Assembly: GCF_900188485.1 (NCBI RefSeq)
Contig: NZ_FZPH01000021.1
Span: forward strand, 54,638 to 118,637
DNA: 64,000 nucleotides
From: Asanoa hainanensis
GTDB lineage: Bacteria; Actinomycetota; Actinomycetes; Mycobacteriales; Micromonosporaceae
Reading direction: 5' to 3'
Positions 1 to 9,748 of this stretch are shown one piece after another; position 1 is the stretch's first letter; every line of letters begins with the position of its first letter. The notes under the pieces are model-generated. The model had not been told where the DNA came from, did not search any database, and saw nothing but the letters and a program-made list of their open reading frames with translations. The translations under genes were made by a program, and so were the position numbers.

Positions 1-1
1 C

Positions 2-40
2 GTCGACGAGGAGCGCGCGGAATACCTCGAGAAGGGCTAG
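2..40 (+). CDS. C-terminal end of an upstream gene (partial)
   Basis: A reading frame enters from the left edge and ends with TAG at 38-40, giving ...EERAEYLEKG. Only 12 residues are visible, so the product cannot be named. A TAGCGT hexamer overlaps its stop codon and may be the -10 box of the next gene. Confidence 0.5.
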   Translation, partial: VDEERAEYLEKG

Positions 41-51
41 CGTCCCCGGGC

Positions 52-492
52 ATGGATGACTGTCTCATCTGTGCCAAGCATCGGGGTCAGGGTCCGCTGG
101 TCGGTCCGGAGATCTGGCGCGACGACCTCGTCGCCGTCTCGCACGGCACGCTGGGCGAGGGCGGCGCCCTGCTCGGCTACCTCTTCGTCGAGACGTTGCG
201 GCACGTGGGGTCACTCGACGCCCTGACCGACGTGGAGGCCGCGGCGGTCGGCTCGGCCGCCCGCCGGGCCGCGATCGCGATTCGCTCCGAGCTCGACCCC
301 GAGCACGTGTTCTCCGCCGTCATCGGCCGCGGCATCCCGCACTTCCACCAGCACGTCTTCCCGCGCCACCGCGGCATCCCCGAGGAGACGCCGTGGCACG
401 AGAGCGCATACGCCCCCGAGGCGCCGCGCGGCGACCTGGCGGAGGTGACCGCTCTCGCTGACCGCCTCCGCCGGTATTTCACCGCCGTCTAA
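52..492 (+). CDS. HIT family hydrolase/transferase
   Basis: A 146-residue histidine-triad protein. The HIT signature HFHQHVF (alternating His) is visible near residue 100, and an N-terminal CLIC pair may bind zinc. The family hydrolyses or transfers nucleotides at nucleoside-phosphate alpha-phosphates; the substrate here is unknown. The ATG lies 8 nt after TAGCGT (38-43), suggesting a nearly leaderless mRNA. It converges on the D-Ala-D-Ala ligase gene with only 4 nt between stop codons. Confidence 0.85.
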   Translation: MDDCLICAKHRGQGPLVGPEIWRDDLVAVSHGTLGEGGALLGYLFVETLRHVGSLDALTDVEAAAVGSAARRAAIAIRSELDPEHVFSAVIGRGIPHFHQHVFPRHRGIPEETPWHESAYAPEAPRGDLAEVTALADRLRRYFTAV

Positions 493-496
493 GAGG

Positions 497-1600
497 TCAG
501 TGCAGGCCGCTGCCGCGCCGCAGCGCGGTGCGGATCAACCGGTCCACCAGCTTCGGGTACTCCAGCCCGCTGGCCGCCCACATCCGCGGGAACATCGAGG
601 TCGCGGTGAAGCCCGGCATGGTGTTGATCTCGTTGAGCAGCACCTCGCCGGCGTCCGTGACGAAGAAGTCCACCCGCGCCAGGCCGGCGCAGTCGAGCGC
701 CGCGAAGGTCCGCACCGCGTAGTCGCGCACCTGCTGGGTCAACGGCTCCGGCAGCCCGGCCGGGATGTCGTACTCGCACTGCTCGCCCAGGTATTTGGCC
801 TCGAAGTCGTAGAAGTCGTGCCCCGCACCGGTCACCCGGATCTCGGCGAGCACCGACGCCTCCGCGCTGCCGCCGGCCTCGGCCTCCAGGACGCCGCACT
901 CGATCTCGCGGCCCACGATCGCGGCCTCGACCAGCACCTTGGGGTCGATCTGGCGGGCGGTCGCGACGGCCGCGTCGAGGTCGGCCCAGTCGGAGACCTT
1001 GGTGATGCCGTACGACGAGCCCGCCCGCGACGGCTTGACGAACACCGGCAGCCCGAGCCGCTGCTTGTCGGCCTCGCTGAGCGAGACACCGGCCCGCAGC
1101 ACCACGTAGTCGCCGACCGGGATGCCCTCGGCCGCCGCGAGCTTCTTGGTGAACTCCTTGTCCATGGCGGCCGCGCTGGCGAACACGTTGGCACCCACGT
1201 AGGGAATGCCGGCCATCTCCAGCAGACCCTGGATGGTGCCGTCCTCGCCGTAGGCGCCGTGCAGCGCCGGGAAGACCACGTCGACGTCGCCCAGCGCGCT
1301 GAGCCCGGCGGACGGCTCGACCACCATCAGCCCGCGCGAGGTCGGGTCGCCCGGCAGCACGACGGCGGTGCCGGCGGCGGCGGTGACCTCCGGAAGCCGG
1401 GCACCCTCGATCGCGAGGGCGCTGGGATCACCGTCGGTGAGCACCCACTGACCCTCGCGGGTGATCCCGACCGGAATGACCTCGTACTGGTCGGGGTCCA
1501 GCACCCGCAGGATGCTTCCGGCGCTGACCGCCGAAATCGCATGCTCAGTGCTCCGGCCGCCGAAGACGACCGCGACTCGGATCTTCCTGGGTCTTGTCAC
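497..1600 (-). CDS. ddl: D-alanine--D-alanine ligase
   Basis: A 367-residue ATP-grasp enzyme making the D-Ala-D-Ala dipeptide for peptidoglycan. The N-terminus has [10 protein letters not shown], the middle [14 protein letters not shown], and the C-terminal active-site motif [12 protein letters not shown] is intact. An open frame continues upstream to 1915 but is not convincing. I chose GTG at 1600 because a TAGGGT -10 box lies exactly 7 nt upstream (1608-1613), the spacing of leaderless actinobacterial genes, and because the protein then begins at the usual family start. In mycobacteria ddlA also neighbours gpsA, cofC and ppk. Confidence 0.95.
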   Translation of the reverse strand: MTRPRKIRVAVVFGGRSTEHAISAVSAGSILRVLDPDQYEVIPVGITREGQWVLTDGDPSALAIEGARLPEVTAAAGTAVVLPGDPTSRGLMVVEPSAGLSALGDVDVVFPALHGAYGEDGTIQGLLEMAGIPYVGANVFASAAAMDKEFTKKLAAAEGIPVGDYVVLRAGVSLSEADKQRLGLPVFVKPSRAGSSYGITKVSDWADLDAAVATARQIDPKVLVEAAIVGREIECGVLEAEAGGSAEASVLAEIRVTGAGHDFYDFEAKYLGEQCEYDIPAGLPEPLTQQVRDYAVRTFAALDCAGLARVDFFVTDAGEVLLNEINTMPGFTATSMFPRMWAASGLEYPKLVDRLIRTALRRGSGLH

Positions 1601-1607
1601 GGTCAGG

Positions 1608-1613
1608 ACCCTA
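1608..1613 (-). promoter_or_regulatory. Predicted -10 box for leaderless ddl mRNA
   Basis: TAGGGT on the minus strand ends 7 nt before the ddl GTG, so transcription should start at or next to the start codon. There is no good Shine-Dalgarno sequence. This is a motif inference only. Confidence 0.5.
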
Positions 1614-1703
1614 CTCTGCCGTGGCACGCGAGGCGGGCTGGTCCGGCGATCACGCTCCGTGCGCGCCGTTTTCCAACTGGCACCACGGGGAACACCCGGG
1701 CCC

Positions 1704-2018
1704 ATGACGAAATGGGAGTACGCGCTGCTCGTCCGCCGGCGCATGGCGCGGGTCGACGCGGCCGGCTGGGAGGTCACCTTCCACTGGTACGGGCCGGACG
1801 GCTCGATGCTCGACGTCTCACCCTTCGGCGAGACCGCCCTGGCCCACCTCAACCGGGCCGGCGAGCAGGGCTGGGAGCTGGTCTCGGTGAGCGAGAACCC
1901 GAGCCTGGAGGGCACCAGCGAACTGCACCGCTACCACCTCAAACGGACGGCACCGGTGCCCGCACCCCGCGCGCGGCTCGGCGGCGGCTCGCGCGGGGTG
2001 CGCCGCCCGCGGGACTAG
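1704..2018 (+). CDS. Small conserved protein, DUF4177-like
   Basis: A 104-residue protein starting [10 protein letters not shown]. The segment [16 protein letters not shown] resembles the core of DUF4177-type small proteins, which have no established function. The last 20 residues are Arg/Pro-rich and probably disordered. The frame is open further upstream but the ATG at 1704 gives the natural start. Its stop overlaps that of the convergent cystathionine lyase gene by 4 nt. Confidence 0.65.
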   Translation: MTKWEYALLVRRRMARVDAAGWEVTFHWYGPDGSMLDVSPFGETALAHLNRAGEQGWELVSVSENPSLEGTSELHRYHLKRTAPVPAPRARLGGGSRGVRRPRD

Positions 2019-3124
2019 ACCGCGTCGAGCGCCGCGGTGATGTCGGCGACCAGGTCGGCCGCGTCCTCGATGCCGCAGGACAGCCGGACGAAGCCCGGCG
2101 CGGTGTCGTCACCCCACTGCTCGCGGCGGTCGGCGCTGGTGTGCACCCCGCCGAACGACGTCGCGGCCGCGACCAGCCGGGACGCCGCGAGAAAGCGGGC
2201 CACCCGGTCGGCCGATCCCAGGTCGAACCCGACGATGCCGGGGATCCGGCGCATCTGCCGGGACGCCACGTCGTGCGCCGGGTCGCCGGGCCGGCCCGGC
2301 CAGCGCAGCGCGGCCACGTCCGCGCGCCCGGCCAGCGCCTCGACCACCGCGGCGGCGTTGGCGGACTGGCGGGCGAGCCGCAGGTCCAGAGTGAACAGTG
2401 AGCGGTGGGCGAGCCAGGCGTCGAACGCGCCCGGGATCGAGCCGGTCGTGTTGCGCCATCCGGTCAGCGCGGAAAGCAGCTCTGGAGAACGCGTAGCCAC
2501 ATAGCCCAGCAGCAGGTCCGAGTGCCCCGTCAGCGCCTTGGTGCCCGACGCCAGCGAGATGTCCGCACCCAGGTCGAGCGGGCGCTGGCCCAGCGGGGTC
2601 GCGGCGGTGTTGTCGACGGCCAGCAGCGCGCCGGCGGCGTGCGCGCGGTCGGCGACCGCCGCGATGTCGCAGACATCCAGTCCGGGGTTGGCCGGCGTCT
2701 CCACCAGCACCAGGCGCACGCCGGCGTAGTCCGGGTGCGGGCCGGCCGTCGGCGCGAACACCGCCGTGACACCGAGCTCCGCGAGCGTCGAGGTGGCGAA
2801 GCCGCGCACCGGGTAGTAGCCGTCCGCGGGCAGCACCACCGTGTCGCCGGGACGCAGGATCGACAGCAGCACGGCGGTCACCGCTGCCTGGCCGCTGGCG
2901 AAGGCCAGCGTCGGACCGCCCTCCAGCTCGCCGATCGCCGCCTCCAGCAGCCTGCGGGTGCGGTTGTCCGGCCGCCCGTAGCCGTTGGGCGACGCGGCCG
3001 GTCCGACCGCCGGATCGAGGTGGTACGGGGCCGCGAAGACCGGCCCGGGCAGGAAGGGCTCACCAGGGACCGCCGGCGGCAGTCCCGCGTGCACGGACCG
3101 CGTGCCGTCGCCGTATTCCGTCAA
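2015..3124 (-). CDS. Cystathionine gamma-lyase-like Cys/Met PLP enzyme
   Basis: A 369-residue fold-type I PLP enzyme of the Cys/Met metabolism family. The PLP lysine is K196 in SLASGTKALTGHSDLLLG, and the tail FGGVHTSADRREQW matches the family C-terminal region. It is expected to cleave or form thioether amino acids (cystathionine, homocysteine); the exact reaction cannot be read from sequence. The start is TTG at 3124, one base after the gpsA stop, so translation is probably coupled. It is the last gene of plsC-gpsA-this gene. Confidence 0.85.
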   Translation of the reverse strand: MTEYGDGTRSVHAGLPPAVPGEPFLPGPVFAAPYHLDPAVGPAASPNGYGRPDNRTRRLLEAAIGELEGGPTLAFASGQAAVTAVLLSILRPGDTVVLPADGYYPVRGFATSTLAELGVTAVFAPTAGPHPDYAGVRLVLVETPANPGLDVCDIAAVADRAHAAGALLAVDNTAATPLGQRPLDLGADISLASGTKALTGHSDLLLGYVATRSPELLSALTGWRNTTGSIPGAFDAWLAHRSLFTLDLRLARQSANAAAVVEALAGRADVAALRWPGRPGDPAHDVASRQMRRIPGIVGFDLGSADRVARFLAASRLVAAATSFGGVHTSADRREQWGDDTAPGFVRLSCGIEDAADLVADITAALDAV

Positions 3125-3125
3125 G

Positions 3126-4121
3126 TCACTCGGCTTTCGTGGTGCGGGTCATCAGGATGGTCAGCGCCTCGCGTGGGTCGGCGCCCTCGTGGCAGACCCG
3201 TTCCACCTGCTCGGTGATCGGCATCTCCACGTTGTTCTTGCGTGCGAGGTCGCGGATCGCGAGGCAGCTCTTGACGCCCTCGGCGGTCTGCCCGACCGCC
3301 GCCTGCGCCTGCTCCAGCGTCTCGCCCCGGCCGAGCCGCTCGCCGAACGTCCGGTTGCGCGAGAACGGCGAGTGGCAGGTGCCGACGAGGTCGCCGAGCC
3401 CGGACAGGCCCGCGAAGGTCAGCGGGTCAGCGCCGAGCGCGACGCCGAGCCGGGCCGTCTCGGCCAGGCCGCGGGTGATCAGCGTGGCCTTGATGTTGTC
3501 GCCGAGGCGCATCGCCTCGGCGATGCCGTAGGCCAGCGCGATCACGTTCTTCACGGCGCCACCGAGCTCGGCGCCGACGACGTCGTCGTTGGTGTACGGC
3601 CGCATGTAAGGCGTCGTGATCGCGTCCTGCACCAGCGTCGCGCGGCGCAGGTCGATGCCGGCCGCCACCGTCGCCGCCGGCTGCCCGCGGGCGATCTCGG
3701 GGGCCAGGTTCGGGCCGGAGACGACGACGACCCGGTCGGCCGGAACCTGGGCGGCCTCGATCACCACCTCGCTCATCCGCTTGGTGGTGCCGAGCTCGAT
3801 GCCCTTCATCAGCGACACCAGCGTGGCGTCGGAGTCGAGGAACGGCCGCCAGTCGGCGAGGTTGCCGCGGAGCGTCTGCGACGGCACGGCGAGCACCACG
3901 ATCTCCGCGCCGGCGATCGCCTTGCCGGCGTCGGAGGTGGCGGTCACCCGCTCCGGCAGCCGCACGTCGGGGAAGTAGTGCGGGTTGCACCCGGTCTCCC
4001 GGATGCCCGCGGCGACGACCTCCCGGCGCGACCAGATGGTCACGTCGCGGCCGGCGTCGCCGAGCACCTTGGCGAACGCGGTGCCCCACGACCCGGCACC
4101 GAGGACGGCGACGTGACTCAT
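3126..4121 (-). CDS. gpsA: Glycerol-3-phosphate dehydrogenase [NAD(P)+]
   Basis: A 331-residue enzyme that reduces dihydroxyacetone phosphate to sn-glycerol-3-phosphate for phospholipid synthesis. The N-terminal Rossmann motif [12 protein letters not shown], the central [13 protein letters not shown] segment with the catalytic lysine, and [12 protein letters not shown] are all present. It overlaps the upstream acyltransferase gene by 4 nt (ATGA), placing supply of glycerol-3-phosphate and its acylation in one transcript. Confidence 0.96.
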   Translation of the reverse strand: MSHVAVLGAGSWGTAFAKVLGDAGRDVTIWSRREVVAAGIRETGCNPHYFPDVRLPERVTATSDAGKAIAGAEIVVLAVPSQTLRGNLADWRPFLDSDATLVSLMKGIELGTTKRMSEVVIEAAQVPADRVVVVSGPNLAPEIARGQPAATVAAGIDLRRATLVQDAITTPYMRPYTNDDVVGAELGGAVKNVIALAYGIAEAMRLGDNIKATLITRGLAETARLGVALGADPLTFAGLSGLGDLVGTCHSPFSRNRTFGERLGRGETLEQAQAAVGQTAEGVKSCLAIRDLARKNNVEMPITEQVERVCHEGADPREALTILMTRTTKAE

Positions 4122-4885
4122 GCGGGGTCACCACCCGTCGGCGCGTCGGTGGTCGCGTCCTGCGTCGCGGTGCGCGCGGCCGGCTTGCGCGGCGGCGACC
4201 ACAGCGGCGGCGGGTCGGTCACGCCGCGCAGGTCGGCCAGCATGTCGCGGAGGTGCAGCATGATCGCCTCGGTCATCGCGTCGAGGGTGTGCCGGGTGGG
4301 TGCCGCGCCCGCCCACTTGCTCAGGTCGATGGGCGCGCCGGCGTTGACCCGCACCGGGATCCGGGCCTTCAGGCCGACCTTGCCCGTACGCGGGTCGAAC
4401 ATCGCCTGCGGGCCGTCCATCACGACGGGGATCACCGGTGCGCCGGTGATCAGGGCCAGCCGGGCGGCGCCGGTCTTGCCCTTCATCGGCCAGAGGTCCG
4501 GCTCCTTGGTGGTGGTGCCCTCGGGGTAGATGATGACGCTGCTGCCGTCCTTGACGGCCGTGACCAGCGTGTCCAGCGAGCGGGCCGCGTCGACCGAGCC
4601 GCGCTCGACCGGGATCTGCTGGCAGCGGCTGATGATGTAGCCGACCACCGGCACCCGGAACACGCTGGCCTTGGCCAGGAAGCTCGGCCACCGGCCGGCG
4701 TCGTAGACGTAGTGCCCGATGACCACCGGGTCCGCGTGCGACAGGTGGTTGGCCACGATGATCGCGCCGCCGGTGGTCGGGATGTGCTCCATCCCGGTCC
4801 AGGTGCGCTTGGTCCAACCGGTCAGCACCGGCTTGACCAGGGCGACCACGAACCGTCGCCAGAACCCGAGCCTCCGCCGTGCCAC
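4118..4885 (-). CDS. plsC: 1-acylglycerol-3-phosphate acyltransferase
   Basis: A 255-residue PlsC-family acyltransferase. The catalytic NHxxxxD box is NHLSHAD (H47, D52) and the phosphate-binding EGT is in [10 protein letters not shown]. The N-terminus is basic with a hydrophobic stretch, fitting membrane-associated lysophosphatidate acylation. The C-terminal 45 residues are Pro/Ala/Thr-rich and probably disordered. The start is GTG with AGGAGG just upstream. It leads the plsC-gpsA-cystathionine lyase group. Confidence 0.9.
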   Translation of the reverse strand: MARRRLGFWRRFVVALVKPVLTGWTKRTWTGMEHIPTTGGAIIVANHLSHADPVVIGHYVYDAGRWPSFLAKASVFRVPVVGYIISRCQQIPVERGSVDAARSLDTLVTAVKDGSSVIIYPEGTTTKEPDLWPMKGKTGAARLALITGAPVIPVVMDGPQAMFDPRTGKVGLKARIPVRVNAGAPIDLSKWAGAAPTRHTLDAMTEAIMLHLRDMLADLRGVTDPPPLWSPPRKPAARTATQDATTDAPTGGDPA

Positions 4886-4992
4886 CCTGCCTCCTCGCCA
4901 CCGCCGACCGCGCCCGTCCGCGCGACCCGCAGCGAAATCATGCCTGCTCCGGGGCGCGGAGGGCCAGCCAGGGAGCCTGGCACGATAAGCGG

Positions 4993-5805
4993 GTGCGTGG
5001 GGACTGGGCGGTGGTGCTGGCGGTCAAGCCGCCCGCCGCGGGCAAGAGCCGCCTACGCGGCGCGCTGCCCGGGGTGCCCCACGAGGCCCTCGCGCTGGCC
5101 CTCGCCCTGGACACCGCGACGGCGGCGCTGGCCTGCGCGGACGTGGCCGAGGTGGTGGCCGTCACCGGCGACGCGGGCGCCGCGGCCGCGCTGGCCGCGC
5201 TCGGCGTTCGCACGGTGCCCGAGCCGGCCGGCGGCGGGCTCAACCCGGCCTTCACGCGGGGCGCGGCGGCGGCGACCGGCCGTCCGGTGGCCGCGCTGCA
5301 GGCCGACGTCCCCGCGCTGGACCACCACGAGCTCACCGCGGCCCTCAACGAAACGGGCGCCCGCCGAAGCTATGCGGCTGACGCCCCCGGCACCGGCACC
5401 GTGCTGCTGACCGCCCCGCTGGGCGTACCCCTGGATCCGCGTTTCGGTCCCGGGTCCGCCAAAGCGCACGCGGCCTCCGGCGCCGTGCCCCTCGACGGGC
5501 GGTGGCCCACCCTGCGCCGTGATGTGGACACGGCGGCCGATCTCGCCGCGGCCGCCGCGCTCGGGCTGGGACCGCACACCGCGCGCCTCGTGGGCTACGG
5601 TGCTGGCATGCAGGGCACCGTCGCCACGTACGACCCCGACAGCCGCTCCGGCACGGTGCTGCTCGACGACGGCAGCGAGCTCAGCTACCCGGCGGCCGCG
5701 TTCGACGCCTCGGGGCTGCGCCTGCTCCGCCTGGGCCAGCGCGTGCGCATCGAACAGGACCCGTCGGGAGTGGTGACCCGCCTCACCATCCCCACGATGC
5801 CCTGA
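4993..5805 (+). CDS. cofC: 2-phospho-L-lactate guanylyltransferase (CofC/FbiD) with C-terminal CSD-like extension
   Basis: A 270-residue product. Residues 1-205 read as CofC/FbiD, the nucleotidyltransferase activating phospholactate or PEP for coenzyme F420 synthesis, with WAVVLAVKPPAAGKSRL at the N-terminus. Residues 206-270 begin MQGTVATYDPDSRSG, continue in frame without a stop and look like a small OB/cold-shock-type barrel. The in-frame ATG at 5608 is preceded by TACGGT at 6 nt spacing, so the tail may also be made separately as a leaderless product. The GTG start at 4993 lacks a clear RBS. The mycobacterial homologue also precedes ppk. Confidence 0.8.
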   Translation: MRGDWAVVLAVKPPAAGKSRLRGALPGVPHEALALALALDTATAALACADVAEVVAVTGDAGAAAALAALGVRTVPEPAGGGLNPAFTRGAAAATGRPVAALQADVPALDHHELTAALNETGARRSYAADAPGTGTVLLTAPLGVPLDPRFGPGSAKAHAASGAVPLDGRWPTLRRDVDTAADLAAAAALGLGPHTARLVGYGAGMQGTVATYDPDSRSGTVLLDDGSELSYPAAAFDASGLRLLRLGQRVRIEQDPSGVVTRLTIPTMP

Positions 5806-5865
5806 GCCGCCACCAGTCGACTGAAGTGCATTTCACGTTCAGCTCGATCAGGTAATGATGATGGG

Positions 5866-8205
5866 GTGACCCAGACACCTCCCGGCCGACGCATGCCACG
5901 ACCGCGGGGAACCGACGGGCGGTTCCTCCCCCTCGACGCGTCGAGTGAACATGCCGCCCTGGTGTCCGTCACGGGTCTGCCGACGGCCGGCCCGACCGAG
6001 ACCCGCAGCGCGCCCGCACCGCACGGCCGCGGCGCACCACGCGCGGGGCACGGACCGGCGCCGGAGAACCCGGCCCCGCCGACCGCCAACGACCACGTCG
6101 ACGGGCCGCCGCCGGACGACGTGCCGCCGCTCGGCTCGGACCCGTTGCCCGAGGACCGCTTTCTCAACCGCGAGCTGTCCTGGCTGGACTTCAACGCCCG
6201 GGTGCTGGCCCTCGCCGAGGACCCGTCGACGCCGCTGCTGGAGCGGGCCAAGTTCCTCGCCATCTTCGCCAGCAACCTCGACGAGTTCTACATGGTGCGG
6301 GTCGCCGGCCTCAAGCGTCGCCTCCAGGCCGGGCTGCCCGTCCGCGGCGGCGACCAGATGCCGTTGCGCACCCAGCTCGAGTTCGTCGCCGAGAAGACCG
6401 CCGACCTGGTCGCGCGCCAGGCGGCCTGCTTCGTCGACGAGGTGCTGCCCAAGCTCAGCGCCGAGGGCATCGAGCTGCTCCAGTGGGACGACCTCGCCGC
6501 GGAAGAGCGCGAGCAGATGCGCACCTACTTCCGCGACCACGTGTTCCCGGTGCTGACCCCGCTCGCCGTCGACCCGGCGCACCCGTTCCCGTACATCTCG
6601 AACCGGTCGCTCAGCCTCGCCGTCTCGGTGAAGGACCCCGACGGTGGGCAGGTGCTGTTCGCCCGGGTCAAGGTGCCCAACAACGTGCCGAGGTTCGTCC
6701 GGATCGGGCGCACCAACCGGTTCCTGCCTGTCGAGGAGCTCATCTCCACCCACCTGAGCCAGCTCTTCTCCGGCATGCAGGTCGTCGAGTGCCACCTGTT
6801 CCGGGTGACCCGCAACGCCGACGTCGAGGTCGACGAGGACCGCGACGAAGACCTGCTCCAGGCCCTGGAGCGGGAGCTGGCCCGGCGCCGGTTCGGTCCC
6901 CCGGTGCGGCTCGAGGTGGCCGCGTCGATCTCCGACCACGTGCTCGACCTGCTGGTCCGCGAGCTCGACATGGAGGCCAGCGACGTCCTGCGGGTACGCG
7001 GCCTGCTCGACCTCTCGTCGCTCTGGCAGATCTACGGCGACGTCGACCGGCCCGACCTCAAGGACCGGCCGTTCGTGCCGGCCACCCACCCGCGGTTGGT
7101 CGAGGGCGAGGTGCCGCGCAGCGTGTTCTCCGTGCTGCGCGACGGCGACGTCCTGGTGCACCACCCGTACCACTCGTTCTCGACCAGCGTGCAGCGGTTC
7201 ATCGAGCAGGCCGCGGCCGACCCGAACGTGCTGGCCATCAAGCAGACGCTCTACCGCACCAGCGGCGACTCCCCGATCGTCGACGCGCTGATCGACGCCG
7301 CGACCGCCGGCAAGCAGGTGGTGGTGCTGGTCGAGGTCAAGGCGCGGTTCGACGAGGTGGCCAACATCGGCTGGGCCCGGATGCTGGAGCGCGCCGGCTG
7401 CCACGTGGTCTACGGGCTGGTCGGGCTCAAGACCCACTGCAAGACGGCCCTGGTCGTGCGCCAGGAGGGCAACCAGATCCGCCGCTACTGCCACATCGGC
7501 ACCGGCAACTACCACCCCAAGACAGCCAGGTTGTACGAGGACTTCGGCATGCTGACGGCCGACCCGGAGGTCGGCGCCGACCTGACGGACCTGTTCAACG
7601 TGCTGACCGGCTACAGCCGACAGACCGCGTACCGCCGGTTGCTGGTGGCTCCGCACGGCATCCGCAGCGGCCTGATCGAGCGGATCGACCGCGAGGTCGA
7701 CAAGGTCCGCCTCGGCGGCCAGGGCCTGGTCCAGATGAAGGCCAACGGCCTCGTCGACGAGGAGATCGTGGACGCGCTCTACCGGGCGTCCCAGGCCGGC
7801 GTGCACGTCGACCTGGTCATCCGGGGCATGTGCACGCTGCGGCCGGGCGTGCCCGGGCTCTCCGACAACATCCGGGTGCACTCGATCCTGGGCCGGTTCC
7901 TCGAGCACTCCCGGGTCTTCCGGTTCGGCGTCGACGCGAACGACCCCGAGACCGAGTTCTGGATCGGCTCCGCCGACATGATGCACCGCAACCTCGACCG
8001 CCGGGTCGAGGCGCTGGTGCTGGTCACCGACCAGGTCGCGCGGGCCGAGCTCGACAGCGTGCTGCAGGCGTCGATGAGCGACGACACCGACACGTTCGTG
8101 TTGCACGGCGACGGCAGCTGGACCCGACGCACTTCCACTTTGGACAAGCCGCTGGAGCACGTGCAGGACCGGTTGCTGCGCCGTATCGTCGGCACGGCAA
8201 GCTGA
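5866..8205 (+). CDS. ppk: Polyphosphate kinase 1
   Basis: A 779-residue PPK1 that polymerises the ATP gamma-phosphate into polyphosphate. The N-terminal PPK domain starts at [13 protein letters not shown], the autophosphorylated histidine is in [17 protein letters not shown] near residue 543, and a second conserved motif [14 protein letters not shown] follows. The first ~95 residues are a Pro/Gly-rich extension, making it longer than the usual ~690-740. The GTG start overlaps a mini-frame of three ATG codons, GGG and TGA (5855-5869). It is followed 13 nt later by the CYTH-CHAD gene and then mutT1. Confidence 0.97.
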   Translation: MTQTPPGRRMPRPRGTDGRFLPLDASSEHAALVSVTGLPTAGPTETRSAPAPHGRGAPRAGHGPAPENPAPPTANDHVDGPPPDDVPPLGSDPLPEDRFLNRELSWLDFNARVLALAEDPSTPLLERAKFLAIFASNLDEFYMVRVAGLKRRLQAGLPVRGGDQMPLRTQLEFVAEKTADLVARQAACFVDEVLPKLSAEGIELLQWDDLAAEEREQMRTYFRDHVFPVLTPLAVDPAHPFPYISNRSLSLAVSVKDPDGGQVLFARVKVPNNVPRFVRIGRTNRFLPVEELISTHLSQLFSGMQVVECHLFRVTRNADVEVDEDRDEDLLQALERELARRRFGPPVRLEVAASISDHVLDLLVRELDMEASDVLRVRGLLDLSSLWQIYGDVDRPDLKDRPFVPATHPRLVEGEVPRSVFSVLRDGDVLVHHPYHSFSTSVQRFIEQAAADPNVLAIKQTLYRTSGDSPIVDALIDAATAGKQVVVLVEVKARFDEVANIGWARMLERAGCHVVYGLVGLKTHCKTALVVRQEGNQIRRYCHIGTGNYHPKTARLYEDFGMLTADPEVGADLTDLFNVLTGYSRQTAYRRLLVAPHGIRSGLIERIDREVDKVRLGGQGLVQMKANGLVDEEIVDALYRASQAGVHVDLVIRGMCTLRPGVPGLSDNIRVHSILGRFLEHSRVFRFGVDANDPETEFWIGSADMMHRNLDRRVEALVLVTDQVARAELDSVLQASMSDDTDTFVLHGDGSWTRRTSTLDKPLEHVQDRLLRRIVGTAS

Positions 8206-8206
8206 T

Positions 8207-8212
8207 TAGGCT
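8207..8212 (+). promoter_or_regulatory. Predicted -10 box for leaderless CYTH-CHAD mRNA
   Basis: TAGGCT lies 6 nt before the ATG at 8219 and immediately after the ppk stop, so the downstream gene may have its own leaderless transcript in addition to read-through from ppk. Motif inference only. Confidence 0.4.
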
Positions 8213-8218
8213 AGGTCG

Positions 8219-9748
8219 ATGATCGAAGAGGAGCGCAAGTTCGCCGCCGACGACGCCTTCCAGCTGCCCGATCTGATCGACCGCCTCCCCGCTGGCGGCA
8301 CCGTGGTCTCGGCCCCGCCGGCCACGCTGACCGCGACCTACTACGACACCCCTGACCTGCGGCTGGCCCGCGCCGGCGTTTCGCTGCGCCACCGCAAGGG
8401 TGACAGCGCGCCCTGGACCGTGAAGCTGCCGGCGGCCGTGCCCGGGCTGCGCCACGAGGTCTCCCGCAAGGGCCGGGCCGGCAACCCGCCGGCCGAGTTG
8501 CTGGCGCTGGTCACCGCCTGGTCGCGCGGCGAGGCGCTGGCTCCAGCCGCGAAGATCCAGACCGTCCGGCACGCGTACGACCTGACCGACGCCGAGGGCA
8601 CCGTGCTGGCGGAGGTGGCCGACGACGCGGTCACCGTGTTCGACGGCAAGGCCGTGCGGATGGCGTTCCGCGAGATCGAGGTGGAGCGCAAGGCCGGCGA
8701 GCGCGGGCTGCTCGAGGCCGTCGCGGGCGCGCTGACCGGGGCCGGCGCGACGGAGGGCGAGTTCACGCCCAAACACGTGCGGGCCCTGGGCGCGGCGGCC
8801 GCGTTGCCGCCCGACCTGACTCCGCCGGGCGACCTGCCCGACCAGCCGTCCGCCGCCGACGTGGTGGTCGCCGCGGTGCGCTCCGGCGTCGGCCGGATCC
8901 TCGCGCACGACCCGCTGGTGCGTCTGGGCCAGCCGCTCGACGACGGCGACACCGCGGTGCACCAGATGCGCGTCGGTTGTCGCCGGCTGCGCAGCGACCT
9001 GCGTACCTTCGCCGCTCTGCTGGACCGCGAGTGGGTCGGCCGGATCCGCGACGAGCTCCGCTGGATCGCCGGCGTGCTCGGCGAGGCACGCGACGCCGAG
9101 GTGCTCCGCGAGCGCCTCCAGCACACCGCGAACGCCGACCCGCTCTGCCCGGTCGACCCGGCCGCCGTCGCCCGGCTCGACGAGGCGCTCGACGCGCGGC
9201 AGCGGCAGGCGCTGGCCAACGTCGACGAGGCACTGCGCAGCCCCCGCTACCACGCGCTGCTCGACCTGCTCGTCGACGCGGCCCGCGAGCCTCAGGTCTC
9301 GTCCACCGCGGCCCAGCCGGCGCTGCGGCTGCTGCCTCGCATGGTGGCCAAGCCCTGGCGGCGGCTGGCCTACGGCGCCAAGGGCGTCGACGGCGCCGCC
9401 GACCTCGACCCGCTGGCCGCCGACGAGCGCTGGCACGCGGTGCGGATCAACGGCAAGCGGGCCCGGTACGCCGTGGACGCGGTCTCGTCCGTGATCGGTG
9501 GCCCGGCCGCGAAGCTGGCCAAGGCGCTCGGCAAGGTGCAGAACCTGCTGGGCGAGCACCAGGACGCCGCGGTCGCGGCCGACACCTGGGTCGCGCTGGC
9601 CGCCGAGACACCCGGTGACACCGATCTCGCGGTCGTCGCCGGCCGCCTCTACGAGCGCGAGCGGGCGTCGATCCGCGCCGTCCGCGCCGCGTTCCCCGAG
9701 GCGTGGGCGGTCGCCGCCGAGCCGACAAGGACGCGATGGTTGCCCTGA
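8219..9748 (+). CDS. CYTH-CHAD domain protein (polyphosphate-associated)
   Basis: A 509-residue two-domain protein. Residues 1-200 form a CYTH/triphosphate-tunnel domain with ExExK (EEERK) at the N-terminus. Residues 220-500 form a helical CHAD domain with the signature VHQMRVGCRRLRSDLRTF, rich in conserved Arg/His. CHAD proteins bind polyphosphate granules and CYTH proteins hydrolyse tripolyphosphate or make cAMP. Its place between ppk and mutT1 supports a polyphosphate role. Its 3' end overlaps mutT1 by 13 nt. Confidence 0.9.
   Translation: MIEEERKFAADDAFQLPDLIDRLPAGGTVVSAPPATLTATYYDTPDLRLARAGVSLRHRKGDSAPWTVKLPAAVPGLRHEVSRKGRAGNPPAELLALVTAWSRGEALAPAAKIQTVRHAYDLTDAEGTVLAEVADDAVTVFDGKAVRMAFREIEVERKAGERGLLEAVAGALTGAGATEGEFTPKHVRALGAAAALPPDLTPPGDLPDQPSAADVVVAAVRSGVGRILAHDPLVRLGQPLDDGDTAVHQMRVGCRRLRSDLRTFAALLDREWVGRIRDELRWIAGVLGEARDAEVLRERLQHTANADPLCPVDPAAVARLDEALDARQRQALANVDEALRSPRYHALLDLLVDAAREPQVSSTAAQPALRLLPRMVAKPWRRLAYGAKGVDGAADLDPLAADERWHAVRINGKRARYAVDAVSSVIGGPAAKLAKALGKVQNLLGEHQDAAVAADTWVALAAETPGDTDLAVVAGRLYERERASIRAVRAAFPEAWAVAAEPTRTRWLP

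Noticed and set aside
500..2401. 633-codon plus-strand frame antisense to ddl and the cystathionine lyase
   Set aside because: Shadow frame of high-GC coding sequence; the opposite strand has clear enzyme motifs.
5831..5850. Possible PHO box upstream of ppk (TTTCACGTTCAGCTCG)
   Set aside because: It only loosely resembles PhoP direct repeats; repeat units are not clear enough to claim.
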